Source of the DNA: Lepisosteus oculatus | Taxonomy: Eukaryota; Chordata; Actinopteri; Semionotiformes; Lepisosteidae | DNA: 64,000 bases | Assembly: GCF_040954835.1 (NCBI RefSeq) | Contig: NC_090699.1 | Coordinates: 14,191,817-14,255,816, forward strand | Reading direction: 5' to 3' | Shown here: positions 9,277 to 21,541 of the stretch, in pieces | Layout of the letters: every line of letters begins with the position of its first letter | How positions within the stretch are numbered: position 1 is the stretch's first letter | Translations under genes and position numbers: made by a program | The notes under the pieces: generated by a model | The model's database searches: none | What the model was told of the DNA's origin: nothing | The model's input: the letters and a program-made list of their open reading frames with translations, nothing else

Positions 9277-12200
9277 ATGTCCAAGACCGCCGTACTCAAG
9301 GCCGGCAAAGCCAACCTGCTGAAGGTAGGGCTCGCTGAGACACGCAGGGCCGGTGGGCGCGCCGTGACGTGCGCGTGGCTGCTGGGAGAAAAAGGTCGCG
9401 GTCGTGCGTGGACGGTATCTCTCCCGGATAATGCAGCGGGATGGAGGAGGAGGAGGAGGGGGGTCGGTGCGTGACTCTGCACTCGTGCAGTGGACCTGAG
9501 ACGGGAGGAGCTCACGTCCCACCCCCGAGCTCTCTGCCCACGGAGTGTCGTGGGGTCAGTGTGAGGTGGGGTTTATCACCGGGAAGCGTTGCTCCCTCCC
9601 CACGGCGACACGGGAGAGAGAGGAGGGGGACAGGCGGACGCTCCCGGGAGTTTCTCCGCCGGGAGAGAGAGCGGGGATCTGACACGGCGGGCTCCGGCTC
9701 GAGGGACCGGCTCTTCCGGTCGCGCCCGGCGGACGGCACGGGTCGGCACGCGGTGAAGGCGCACGAGCGCGTCTCTCCCGCGGGCCAACTGCAGCCGCTG
9801 GGCGCGCGCAGGAGCCTTGGCCTCGGCGTGGCTCGTGGGGGGGAAAAAGTCCCTCGCGCTGCTGGGTGGGTTTCGGCGCTCTCGGCGAAAGTGAAAGTAG
9901 ATCCGTCTGTGCGGCTGGTCTGCTGGAATTCCCCTCCTGCGGCACCGGCACAGTCACACACCCTGGTTCTGGGTAATCTGTCTCCGGGGGTAACAGGCCC
10001 TGGGTGATTCTGGGTAATCTCTCTCTGGGGGTGCCTGGCCCTGGGTGGTTCTGGGTAATCTGTCTCCGGGGGTAACAGGCCCTGGGTGATTCTGGGTAAT
10101 CTCTCTCTGGGGGTGTCTGGCCCTGGGTGGTTCTGGGTAATCTCTCTCTGGGGGTGCCTGGCCCTGGGTGGTTCTGGGTAATCTCTCTCTGGGGGTGACT
10201 GGCCCTGGGTGGTTCTGGGTAATCTCTCTCTGGGGGTGCCTGGCCCTGGGTGAATCTGGGTAATCTCTCTCTGGGGGTGAATGGCCCTGGGTGGTTCTGG
10301 GTAATCTCTCTCTGGGGGTGACTGGCCCTGGGTGAATCTGGGTAATCTCTCTCTGGGGGTGACTGGCCCTGGGTGAATCTGGGTAATCTCTCTCTGGGGG
10401 TGCCTGGCCCTGGGTGGTTCTGGGTAATCTCTCTCTGGGGGTGCCTGGCCCTGGGTGGTTCTGGGTAATCTCTCTCTGGGGGTAACAGGCCCTGGGTGAT
10501 TCTGGGTAATCTCTCTCTGAGGGTGTCTGGCCCTGGGTGGTTCTGGGTAATCTCTCTCTGGGGGTGACTGGCCCTGGGTGGTTCTGGGTAATCTCTCTCT
10601 GGGGGTGCCTGGCCCTGGGTGATTCTGGGTAATCTCTCTCTGGGGGTGCCTGGCCCTGGGTGATTCTGGGTAATCTCTCTCTGGGGGTGTCTGGCCCTGG
10701 TGGTTCTGGGTAATCTCTCTCTGGGGGTGACTGGCCCTGGGTGAATCTGGGTAATCTCTCTCTGGGGGTGAATGGCCCTGGGTGGTTCTGGGTAATCTCT
10801 CTCTGGGGGTGACTGGCCCTGGGTGAATCTGGGTAATCTCTCTCTGGGGGTGACTGGCCCTGGGTGAATCTGGGTAATCTCTCTCTGGGGGTAACTGGCC
10901 CTGGGTGAATCTCAGAGAGAGGTTCTGGGTAATCTCTCTCTGGGGGTGACTGGCCCTGGGTGAATCTGGGTAATCTCTCTCAGGGGGTGACTGGCCCTGG
11001 GTGATTTTGGGTAATCTCTCTCTGGGGGTGACTGGCCCTGGGTGGTTCTGGGTAATCTCTCTCTGGGGTGCCTGGCCCTGCCCAGGAGCAGTGAGCCGCA
11101 GCCAGCAGGACCAGGACAGGGGTCTGTGTCCAGGCCCTGCGGGGGTGGCAGAGAGTGAGGGCTCAGAGAGCCCAGATCGCACAGCCAGTCCTGCGGCTCC
11201 TGTGCTTTGGCACAGGCTGGCCGTGTCTGTGGCAGAGATGGAAGAAGGTGAGAAAGGCTGATCTGTGAGGGGAGGAGACAGAGTGCGAGGTGGCGTGGTG
11301 GTGAGCACCTCTGCCTCGCAGCGCTGGGGCCCTGGGTTCAGTTCCTGGGGTGCTGTCTGTGTGGAGTCTGCATGTTCTCCCCGTGTTCGTGTGGGATTCC
11401 TCCTGGGGCTCCAGTTTCCTCCCGCAGTCCAGAGACATGCTGGTGGGTTAACTGGCCCTGGTGTGAGTGTGTGAGTGTGTGTGTCTGTGTGTCTTCCTGG
11501 CTCCCCCCCGCCCCCCCGACTGTGTACTGGATGAAGCCATTGGGAAGTGAATCAGAGTGATTTGCACCACAGAGTCACTCAGGTAGAAGGTCCTGTATTT
11601 CTTGCCGTGTAGAAGACTCCAGGGTGTCTTTCTACAGTGTGACCAGCACCACTCACAGTGAAGGTGGAAGACTGAGTGTAAAGGGTTAAAGTGCACCAGG
11701 CTCTGTTTAACGCTAATAGCAGACCGGGAGCACACCCATGCGCACACCCAAACCCACACCCACACACTCTGGTGCCTTGCTGCTCTGCTCATGCTGAAAT
11801 GCCACAAGCCCATCTCTGTGTTTCTCTGCTTGTCTTCCAGGTGGAAAACTTCCGGCAGTCTCTGTTCAAGCAGGTCAGTGAGAGACCGAGGACACCGTGG
11901 GGTGTTTCCAAGGACTGTGTTAAGCGTCTGACGTCGGTACACTGTGATGATGATGCTGTAGGAGACGCTGACGTCTGTACACTGTGATGATGATGCTGTA
12001 GGAGACGCTGACGTCTGTACACTGTGATGATGATGCTGTAGGAGACGCTGACATCTGGACACTGTGACGTGACGCTGTAGGAGACACTGACGTCTGGACA
12101 CTGTGACAGTTACGCTGTAGGAGACGCTGATGTCTGGACACTGTGACGTGACGCTGTAAGTTTAGTTGACGTCTGTACACTGTGACGGTGATGCTGTAGG

Positions 12201-15200
12201 TTTAGCTGATGACTGTACACTGTGACGGTGATGCTATAAGTTTGGCTGACGTCTTGGCTGAAGTTTGGCTGACATCTGTACACTGACGGTGATGCTGTAA
12301 GTTTGGCTGATGACTGTACACTGTGACGTGATGCTGTAAGTTTGGCTGACGTCTGTACACTGTGACGGTGATGCTGTGGGTTTAGCTGATGACTGTACAC
12401 TGTGACGTGATGCTGTAAGTTTAGTTGACGTCTGTACACTGACGGTGATGCTGTGGGTTTAGCTGATGTCTGTACACTGACGGTGATGCTGTAAGTTTGG
12501 CTGACGTCTGTACACTGTGACGGTGATGCTGTGGGTTTAGCTGATGACTGTACACTTTGATGTTCCAGGCAGATAATCTGTTCTCTGATGAAATTCCCAA
12601 GAAGATCATACAGCTGGACAACCTGCTGAAGGTACCACTTTATGAGTGACTACAGTCAGTGTTAATGTGTCTGGTCAGTGTGTAATGTACCGCAGTGTCG
12701 GGTCAGTGTGTCTGTATTAACCCCACTCTGTCCATCTCAGGAGGATGAGCTCAATGTACAGGACCTTTCTTCTCTCCACGCGCCGCTGGACATTCCCATT
12801 CCCGACCCTCCAAAATCCGACGATGAGGTCAGCTTCTGAAATTACAGTCCATCCAGTCAAGTAAATGTAGAGTTAGTGTCATTATAATCTCAGTGAATCA
12901 CTAATCAAGATCACAGTCCAGTCAGTCCAGTCCAGCCTGGAGAGTCTCACACTGCTCTGTCAGTGTCAGTGGAGTCTGATTATAATCTCAGTGAATCACT
13001 AATCAAGATCACAGTCCAGTCAGTCCAGTCCAGCCTGGAGAGTCTCACACTGCTCTGTCAGTGTCAGTGGAGTCTGATTATAATCTCAGTGAATCACTAA
13101 TCAAGATCACAGTCCAGTCAGTCCAGTCCAGCCTGGAGAGTCTCACACTGCTCTGTCAGTGTCGCTGGGAGTCTGTGATTATGATCAAAATTATTGATGC
13201 TCCTGATGTCTTCTGATACTGCAGGAAATGGAGACAGACAAGGATGAAGAGGAGAAGAAGAAGAAGAAGCGTGAGTGAGCCCTGCCCTGTGCTGTTTCAA
13301 GTCCGTGGCTCCGGAAGGTGTGTCTGTATCAACCCCCCTCTCTCCTCTCTCCCCTCGTGCAGCTCCCAAGTGTGGCTACCTCAAAGGCAACGAGCGCATC
13401 GTGGCTCTGCTGGACAGGGTGAAGCCAGAGATCAGAGCCCTGAAGGAGACTTGCATTGTGGTGAGCAGCGGGCATCCCGCGCAGTAATGACACTGTCATA
13501 ACCTCGTAATAAGCCTGTAGTTACACTACAGGACTCAGCGTTGTCATAACAGGGGGGTGTTGGACAGAGAACGTGACAAGGGCTTGTGCTCTCCATGGCC
13601 CCAGGGTCCCTGACCCTTCATGGCCAGGGTACGGGGCAGCGGGGCTGGTGTAGGGGGACTGAGTGTCGGGAGGTGAGTAAGTGCCCGTGTGTCTGGCTGA
13701 GGGTATACTCTTGTAGGTTCATTCGGAGAGGAGCTGGAACAGAACCTCTACTACAGGTGCTGCGCGCGACTGTGCGTCGGTGTGCTGGGCTACAGGCGCC
13801 GCGCGCGACTGTGCGTCGGTGTGCTGGGCTACAGGCGCCGCGCGCGACTGTGCGTCGGTGTGCTGGGCTACAGGCGCCGCGCGCGACTGTGCGTCGGTGT
13901 GCTGGGCTACAGGCGCCGCGCGCGACTGTGCGTCGGTGTGCTGGGCTACAGGCGCCGCGCGCGACTGTGCGTCGGTGTGCTGGGCTACAGGCGCCGCGCG
14001 CGACTGTGCGTCGGTGTGCTGGGCTACAGGCGCCGCGCGCGACTGTGCGTCGGTGTGCTGGGCTACAGGCGCCGCGCGCGACTGTGCGTCGGTGTGCTGG
14101 GCTACAGGCGCCGCGCGCGACTGTGCGTCGGTGTGCTGGGCTACAGGCGCCGCGCGCGACTGTGCGTCGGTGTGCTGGGCTACAGGCGCCGCGCGCGACT
14201 GTGCGTCGGTGTGCTGGGCTACAGGCGCCGCCCGCGACTGTGCGTCTGTGTGCTGGGCTACAGGCGCCGCCCGCGACTGTGCGTCTGTGTGCTGGGCTAC
14301 AGGCGCCGCTCGCGACTGTGCGTCGCTGTGCTGGGCTACTGGCGCCGCGCGCGACTGTGCGTCGCTGTGCTGGGCTACAGGCGCCGCGCGCGACTGTGCG
14401 TCTGTGTGCTGGGCTACAGCAGCTCCGCGTGACTGTGCGTCTGTGTGCTGGGCTACAGGCGCTGCGCGCGACTGTGCGTCTGTGTGCTGGGCTACAGACG
14501 CTGGGCAGCCGCGTGCGTGCGTGCGTGCGTGCGTTGAAGCACACTGTGCACGACTGTGTGTGTCTGTGTGGTGGACTACAGCAGCTCCGCGCGACTGTGA
14601 GTCTGTGTGGTGGACTACAGCAGCTCCGCGCGACTGTGCGTCGGTGTGCTGGGCTACAGGCGCTGCGCGCGACTGTGCGTCGGTGTGCTGGGCTACAGGC
14701 GCTGCGCGCGACTGTGCGTCGGTGTGCTGGGCTACAGGCGCTGCGCGCGACTGTGCGTCGCTGCGATGGGCTACAGGCGCTGCGCGCGACTGTGCGTCGC
14801 TGTGCTGGGCTACAGGCGCTGCGCGCAACTGTGCGTCGCTGTGCTGGGCTACAGGCGCTGCGCGCGACTGTGCGTCTGTGTGCTGGGCTACAGCAGCTCC
14901 GCGTGACTGTGCGTCTGTGTGCTGGGCTACAGGCGCTGCGCGCGACTGTGCGTCTGTGTGCTGGGCTACAGACGCTGGGCAGCCGCGTGCGTGCGTGCGT
15001 GCGTGCGTGCGTTGAAGCACACTGTGCACGACTGTGTGTGTCTGTGTGGTGGACTACAGCAGCTCCGCGCGACTGTGAGTCTGTGTGGTGGACTACAGCA
15101 GCTCCGCGCGACTGTGAGTCTGTGTGGTGGACTACAGCAGCTCCGCGCGACTGTGAGTCTGTGTGGTGGACTACAGCCGCTGTGCAGCCACGTGTGTGCG

Positions 15201-18200
15201 TGCGTGCGTTGAAGCCCACTGTGCGTGACTGTGTGTGTAAAGTTGTCGGCTTCTCTCTGAGACTTGGTCTGACTCCAGTGACCTCTCCTGCCATCTCTCA
15301 GGTCTCCTGCTGGATTCAGCACCTCATTCCCAAAATCGAAGATGGGAATGACTTTGGAGTTGCAATACAGGTAACCAGTCAGTTAGGCATTAATTAATCT
15401 ACTGCGCTTGACTTCTCTCAGTGCTGCTACTCCAGTGTTACTCACTGCTCTTTCTACTGTGCTTGACTTCTCTCAGTGCTGCTACTCCAGTGTTACTCAC
15501 TGCTCTTTCTACTGTGCTTGACTTCTCTCAGTGCTGCTACTCCAGTGTTACTCACTACTCTTTCTACTGTGCTTGACTTCTCTCAGTGCTGCTGCTACTC
15601 CAGTGTTACTCACTGCTCTTTCTACTGTGCTTGACTTCTCTCAGTGCTGCTACTCCAGTGTTACTCACTGCTCTTTCTACTGTGCTTGACTTCTCTCAGT
15701 GCTGCTACTCCAGTGTTACTCACTACTCTTTCTACTGTGCTTGACTTCTCTCAGTGCTGCTGCTACTCCAGTGTTACTCACTGCTCTTTCTACTGTGCTT
15801 GACTTCTCTCAGTGCTGCTACTCCAGTGTTACTCACTGCTCTTTCTACTGTGCTTGACTTCTCTCAGTGCTGCTACTCCAGTGTTACTCACTACTCTTTC
15901 CACTGTGCTTGACTTCTCTCAGTGCTGCTGCTACTCCAGTGTTACTCAGTGCTCTTTCTACTGCGCTTGACTTCTCTCAGTGCTGCTACTCCACTGTTAC
16001 TCACTGCTCTTTCTACTGTGCTTGACTTCTCTCAGTGCTGCTGCTACTCCAGTGTTACTCACTGCTCTTTCTACTGCGCTTGACTTCTCTCAGTGCTGCT
16101 GCTACTCCAGTGTTACTCACTGCTCTTTCTACTGCGCTTGACTTCTCTCAGTGCTGCTGCTACTCCAGTGTTACTCACTGCTCTTTCTACTGCGCTTGAC
16201 TTCTCTCAGTGCTGCTACTCCAGTGTTACTCACTGCTCTTTCTACTGCGCTTGACTTCTCTCAGTGCTGCTACTCCAGTGTTACTCACTGCTTTCTACTG
16301 CGCTTGACTTCTCTCAGTGCTGCTGCTACTCCAGTGTTACTCACTGCTCTTTCTACTGTGCTTGACTTCTATCAGTGCTGCTGCTACTCCAGTGTTACTC
16401 ACTGCTCTTTCTACTGTGCTTGACTTCTCTCAGTGCTGCTACTCCAGTGTTACTCACTACTCTTTCTACTGTGCTTGACTTCTCTCAGTGCTGCTGCTAC
16501 TCCAGTGTTAGTCACTGCTCTTTCTACTGCACTTGACTCCTCTCAGTGCTGCTGCTACTGCTGCTCTACTCCAGTGTTACTCACTGCTGCTGTGTTTTCA
16601 GGAGAAGATTCTGGAGAGAATAACTGCTGTCAAGACTAAAGTAGAGGGCTTTCAGACCAACATCTCAAAGTAAGAGCTGTCTGATATTCTGTATATGTGC
16701 ATTTTCACTGGTGATTAGAGGGAGTTTTTTTACATAACGATGGTTATTATTATTGCAGGTATTTCTCAGAGAGAGGTGATGCTGTGGCTAAAGCTTCCAA
16801 AGAAACTCATGTGGTAAGTTTTAGTCTTAACATGAACACCACACTGAGAGAGAGGGGTCAATACAGACACACTGACTGACTGGACACTCCTGTACATTAA
16901 CACTGTACTGAGAGAGAGGGGTTCATACAGACACACTGACTGACTGGACACTCCAGTACATTAACACTGCACTGAGAGAGAGGGGTTCATACAGACACAC
17001 TGACTGACTGGACACTCCAGTACATTAACACTGCACTGAGAGAGAGGGGTTCATACAGACACACTGACTGGACACTCCAGTACATTAACACTGCACTGAG
17101 AGAGAGGGGTTCATACAGACACACTGACTGACTGGACACTCCAGTACATTAACACTGCACTGAGAGAGAGGGGTTCATACAGACACACTGTCTGACTGGA
17201 CACTCCAGTACATTAACACTGCACTGAGAGAGAGGGGTTCATACAGACACACTGACTGGACACTCCAGTACATTAACACTACTGAGAGAGAGGGGTTCAT
17301 ACAGACACACTGACTGACTGGACACTACAGTACATTAACACTGCACTGAGAGAGAGGGGTTCATACAGACACACTGACTGACTGGACACTCCAGTACATT
17401 AACACTGCACTGAGAGAGAGGGGTTCATACAGACACACTGACTGACTGGACACTCCAGTACATTAACACTGCACTGAGAGAGAGGGGTTCATACAGACAC
17501 ACTGACTGACTGGACACTCCAGTACATTAACAGTGCACTGAGAGAGAGGGGTTCATACAGACACACTGACTGCTCTGGAATCAGTCTAAAGCTTGTCAGT
17601 CATTCTGGATCAGTAAATACTGCCAGAGGACAGTTTTCTGATCTTTATTGACGCCATCAGGCCAGTACATCCCTTTACAATCCCTGATCAATGTGCTGGA
17701 CTGGTCTCTTCTCACCTGTCTCATGTTAATAACCTTTCTCTATCTCTCTGTCTCTCCCTGTCTCTCTCAGATGGACTACCGCGTTCTGGTTCATGAGAGG
17801 GACGAGGCAGTGTACTCTGAGATCAGGGTCATCCTGCTGGACATCCGCGGCTTCTACGTGAGTTTTGGAGACATTTGGGAGCGTCGAGACTGAGGGAGAG
17901 GAGGAAGACTGCTGCTGAATGTGGTCAGCAGGTCTTCCTCAGAGAGCAAATGTGGTCCAGGGCATCTGTCAGCTAGAGCATTTGTCAGTACAGTCAGTGT
18001 ATGAGTACAATCTCTGTGTCACTACAGTCGGTGTGTCGGGCAGTCACTATATCAGTACAGTCACTGTATCAGTACAGTGACTGTATCAGTACAGTCGGTG
18101 TGTCAGTACAGTCTCTGTGTCTGTCAATCACTGTATCAATACAGTCGGTGTGTCAGTCACTGTTTCAGTACAGTCTGTATGTCGGTCATTCACTGTGTCA

Positions 18201-19618
18201 GTACAGTCGGTGGGTCAGTACAGCTGGTGTGTCGGTCAGTCACTGTGTCAGTACAGTCGGTGTGTCGGTCAGTCACGCTGTCGGTACAGTCTCTGTCAGT
18301 ACAGTCGGTGTGTCGGTCAGTCACTGTATCGGTACAGTCGGTGTGTCGGTCAGTCACTGTATCGGTACAGTCGGTGTGTCGGTCAGTCACTGTGTCAGCA
18401 TAGTCGGTGGGTCAGTACAGCCGATGTATCGGACAGTCACTGTATCAGTACAGCCGATGTATCGGACAGTCACTGTATCAGTACAGTCGGTGTGTTGGAC
18501 AGTCACTGTATTGGTACAGCCGATGTATTGGTCTGTTACTGTATTGGTACAGCCGGTGTGTCGATCACTCACTGTGTCAGTACAGTCGGTGTGTCGGTCA
18601 ATCGCTATATCGATACAGATGGTGTGTCGGTCACTCACTGTGTCAGTACAGTCACTGTATCGGTACAGTCGGAGTGTCAGTACAGTCACTGTATTGGTAC
18701 AGCCGATGTATTGGTCTGTTACTGTATTGGTAAAGCCGGTGTGTCGATCACTCACTGTGTCAGTACAGTCGGTGTGTCGGTCAATCGCTATATCAGTACA
18801 GTCGGTGTGTCGGTCACTCTCTGTGTCAGTACAGTCACTGTGTCAGCAGAGTCGTTGTTTCGGTCAGTCACTGTATCAGTACAGTCTCTGTCAGTACAGA
18901 CGGTGTGTCGGTCAGTCACGCTGTCGGTACAGTCTCTGTCAGTACAGACGGTGTGTCGGTCAGTCACTGTATCGGTACAGTCGGTGTGTCGGTCAGTCAC
19001 TGTATCAGTACAGTCTCTGTCAGTACAGACGGTGTGTCGGTCAGTCACGCTGTCGGTACAGTCTCTGTCAGTACAGACGGTGTGTCGGTCAGTCACTGTA
19101 TCGGTACAGTCGGTGTGTTGGTCAGTCACTGTATCAGTACAGTCTCTGTCAGTACAGACGGTGTGTCGGTCAGTCACGCTGTCGGTACAGTCTCTGTCAG
19201 TACAGACGGTGTATCGGTCAGTCACTGTATCGGTACAGTCGGTGTGTTGGTCAGTCACTGTATCAGTACAGTCTCTGTCAGTACAGACGGTGTGTCGGTC
19301 AGTCACGCTGTCGGTACAGTCTCTGTCAGTACAGACGGTGTGTCGGTCAGTCACTGTATCGGTACAGTCGGTGTGTTGGTCAGTCACGGTGTCGTCAGTC
19401 AGTTGGTGTGGACGTGCACTCAGTGTGTCAGTTTAATATGTGACTGTTTTTAGACTGTATGCAAGCTGGTTTCCCAGTTTCTGATTTTCAGTGGATTTCA
19501 TTCTACAATTAACCTGTTGATCTGTCTCTTACTGCAGGCGGAGCTGTATGACATCATCAGCAAGAACCAGGACAAGGTGACCAACCCCAAGGGCGAGGAG
19601 AAACCATCTATGTACTGA
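9277..19618 (+). CDS. psme2: PSME2, proteasome activator PA28 beta subunit, complete
   Basis: Eleven coding exons: 9277-9324, 11841-11873, 12569-12631, 12741-12827, 13225-13270, 13363-13460, 15302-15370, 16602-16669, 16759-16813, 17771-17857, 19538-19618. Phases join to a 244-residue protein (human PSME2 is 239). PA28 alpha/beta rings cap the 20S proteasome and alter peptide output for MHC class I. Family signatures seen: [11 protein letters not shown], the acidic-basic KEKE-like stretch [14 protein letters not shown] (exon 5), [39 protein letters not shown] (activation-loop region), [11 protein letters not shown], and C-terminus EEKPSMY. That ending is the beta-type tail and separates it from PSME1. 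The ISRE 230 bases upstream fits interferon induction. A poly(A) signal follows at 19818. Almost every intron carries a minisatellite. Confidence 0.95.
9960..11080. repeat. 41-bp minisatellite in PSME2 intron 1
   Basis: About 27 units of CCCTGGGTG, a variable GATTC/GGTTC/GAATC, TGGGTAATCTCTCTCTGGGG and TGACTGG. The upstream part of intron 1 (9325-9950) is CpG-rich and nonrepetitive. Confidence 0.95.
11270..11480 (+). mobile_element. tRNA-derived (DANA-like) SINE in PSME2 intron 1
   Basis: Shows GGTGGTGAGCACCTCTGCCT, GCGCTGGGGCCCTGGGTTCA (B-box-like), GTGTGGAGTCTGCATGTTCT, CCCGTGTTCGTGTGGG and CAGTCCAGAGACATGCTGGT, the ordered landmarks of fish V/DANA-like SINEs. The tail runs into (GT)n. Confidence 0.85.
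11936..12555. repeat. about 40-45 bp minisatellite in PSME2 intron 2
   Basis: Units share GACGTCTGTACACTGTGA followed by a GATG/GACG variant and GATGCTGTAGG or GCTGTAAGTTTGG. Two subtypes occur in blocks. It starts about 60 bases after the exon 2 donor and ends just before the exon 3 acceptor. Confidence 0.9.
12875..13165. repeat. 100-bp tandem repeat in PSME2 intron 4, three copies
   Basis: Same unit as at 4555-4872 (ATCACTAATCAAGATCACAG). Confidence 0.93.
13755..15200. repeat. 39-bp minisatellite in PSME2 intron 6
   Basis: About 33 units built on GCGCGCGACTGTGCGTC and GTGTGCTGGGCTACAGGC. Roughly the first eleven are near identical. Later blocks diversify and contain a duplicated higher-order block with (GTGC)n and CACACTGTGCACGACTG at 14510-14570 and 14985-15040. 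Because 39 is a multiple of three, long reading frames arise on both strands; these are not genes. Confidence 0.96.
15395..16590. repeat. 52-55 bp minisatellite in PSME2 intron 7
   Basis: About 22 units with GTGCTTGACTTCTCTCAGTG and CCAGTGTTACTCACTGCTC, plus GCT insertions. Each contains CTTCTCTCAG, an acceptor-like C/T-AG, in the PSME2 sense. The true acceptor is at 16601. Confidence 0.95.
16838..17568 (+). repeat. main 60/64-bp satellite, PSME2 intron 9
   Basis: About 12 units in the orientation opposite to the acceptor-like one for PSME2. It starts about 25 bases after the exon 9 donor and ends about 200 bases before the next acceptor. Confidence 0.97.
18000..19400. repeat. about 32-bp minisatellite in PSME2 intron 10
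   Basis: Units of GTCGGTGTGTCGGTCAGTCA plus CTGTATC and AGTACA, with many variants. A higher-order unit of about 121 bases repeats four times at 18880-19380. Confidence 0.93.
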
Positions 19619-19817
19619 GAGCGGGGGGAGGAGGAGAGGGAGAAACCACCCCTGTGCTTAGCGGGGGGTGGCAGGCCTGGGGCAGAAAGACAGCGGGGTC
19701 CCATGGTTGGCTTTCAGTGGCGTGAGTCACCCTCATTTCCCGTGACAGTTGCTGTTCTGTCACCTGTACCACAGTTTTACAGTCTGCAGTAGTGTTTTAA
19801 GGCTTCAGTTTTACACA

Positions 19818-19823
19818 AATAAA
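19818..19823 (+). promoter_or_regulatory. PSME2 poly(A) signal
   Basis: AATAAA lies 200 bases after the PSME2 stop. Confidence 0.8.
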
Positions 19824-20094
19824 ACATAGCTCCCAGAATGCCCGGCTCCTGGACTTACTCACTGCTTGTATCGATCGTGTCATCATGAGCAGCAGCTCTT
19901 TCTGCTGTAAACCCCCAGGGCAGGGCGATCTGACAGTACTGGGGCGTTTTTCTCAGCAATATTACCGCCCTGGGAGAAGTGTGATCCCGATGTGACAGAT
20001 CGTTTCCCCTTTGACAGTACACTGAGGCCTCTCTGCTGCACAGCGTGGGGCTATCCCACCTACCTCTTCAACTACCCATCCTGTCCTGAGGCTC

Positions 20095-20492
20095 ATAGGA
20101 GAGTCCCACACTGACAGGCTGGAGGAACTGAGTCTCTTTAGTCTGAAGGGAGTATCCCACACTGACAGGCTGGAGGAACGGAGTCTCTTTAGTCTGAAGG
20201 GAGTGTCCCACACTGACAGGCTAGAGGAACTGAGTCTCTTTAGTCTGAAGGGAGTGTCCCACACTGACAGGCTGGAGGAACTGAGTCTCTTTAGGCTGAA
20301 GGGAGTGTCCCACACTGACAGGCTGGAGGAACTGAGTCTCTTTAGTCTGAAGGGAGTGTCCCACACTGACAGGCTGGAGGAACTGAGTCTCTTTAGGCTG
20401 AAGGGAGTGTCCCACACTGACAGGCTGGAGGAACTGAGTCTCTTTAGTCTGAGGGGGGTGTCCCACGCTGACAGGCTGGAGGAACTAAGTAT
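20095..20492. repeat. 51-bp minisatellite between PSME2 and REC8
   Basis: About eight units of GTCCCACACTGACAGGCTGG and GAACTGAGTCTCTTTAG. The same family lies inverted in REC8 at 39100-39870. Confidence 0.95.
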
Positions 20493-20664
20493 CATTACAT
20501 GAGTGCATACATGAGACTTCGAGAGGACCTGATTCAAGCGTTTAGGATCTTCAAAGACACTGCCAACACAGTGGAGTCCTTCCCAGTGAAGAGTGAAACA
20601 TGAGGACACAAGTGAAAAACACATGAAAGTGCCTTTAAATCTGAGAGCAGCAGGGAACGGCTGG

Positions 20665-20900
20665 GAGTGGGGAACAAGCTGCCCAGCCATGTTGTTGAAG
20701 CCGATACCCTGACTTCTCTCCAGACACAGCTGGGTGAGACCCTCCAGTCAGGACAGGAGGCTCTTCTTTACACAGAGGGTGGTGGGGGTGGGGAACAAGC
20801 TACCCAGCTATGTTGTTGAAGCTGATACCCTGGCTTCTCTCCAGACACAGTTGGATGAGCTTCTCCGGTCAGGACAGGAGGCTCTTCATTACACAGAAGT
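20665..20900. repeat. two copies of the 120-bp dispersed unit
   Basis: They match 590-952 (GGGGAACAAGCTGCCCAGCC). Confidence 0.85.
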
Positions 20901-21337
20901 TGCTGGCGATTAGCTGGAAACTTCTGAACCGATTTATCGATGAAAGAACGACACCTTAACGCGATTGACGTTACCTTAAGACTGTTCTGAGATCAGTACT
21001 GTACTGTTACCTACCCCTAGGAAGCGTGATTTAACTACATAATCGTTGATACGCGATTAATCGGTTAATGTACACATCCCTCGCATTAAAATAAAGCGAT
21101 GCTCTTCTACCGTGCCGACACCCACGGCTCACGGCTCACAAGCGCCATGAGTATCACCGGCCATTATGAGAATCGATTATTCAGTTAAAATGGCGTGAGA
21201 TGGTTTAAAACTGCACGCATCTGCCTTTTACTAAACTCATCTGATAGTCTTTACTAGTGAGGATCGGACTTTCTAATTTCGGACTTCGATTTTTTTGTGT
21301 GTGTGTTAACTACTAGTGGACCTGCACTAGTTTCCTG

Positions 21338-21541
21338 ATTGGCCTGCCGGCTCGCCGCCGGGACTGTCATTGGCTGCCGCTGGCCGTGACGTCACGGTCT
21401 CCAGGAGGATTCCGGCAGGCGGAGCGAGTTTGAATAAAGCTGTCACCTGATTGGTAGCTGTTACCTGGCAGGAGAAGCAAATACAGTGACGCTATTGGCC
21501 AGGACCCTGTCTCTAAAACGAGCGCACCGACAGCTGATTGG
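21338..21541 (+). promoter_or_regulatory. REC8 upstream region: cluster of five inverted CCAAT boxes
   Basis: ATTGG occurs at 21338, 21369, 21450, 21494 and 21537 within GC-rich, nonrepetitive DNA 680-885 bases before the REC8 ATG. Clustered ATTGG is typical of NF-Y promoters. The 5' leader (about 21600-22221) is AT-rich and repeat-free. Confidence 0.6.

Noticed and set aside
9512-11308. 598-codon minus-strand frame in PSME2 intron 1
   Set aside because: Repeat-derived Pro/Arg-rich translation of a 41-base array.
13755-15200. CRISPR-like regular array
   Set aside because: Head-to-tail units with no unique spacers, in a eukaryotic intron.
13586-15397. Long open frames of up to 603 codons on both strands in the PSME2 intron
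   Set aside because: Product of the 39-base minisatellite; the true PSME2 exon 7 only overlaps its end.
18001-19443. 480-codon frame in PSME2 intron 10
   Set aside because: Low-complexity translation of the GTCGGTGTGTC array.
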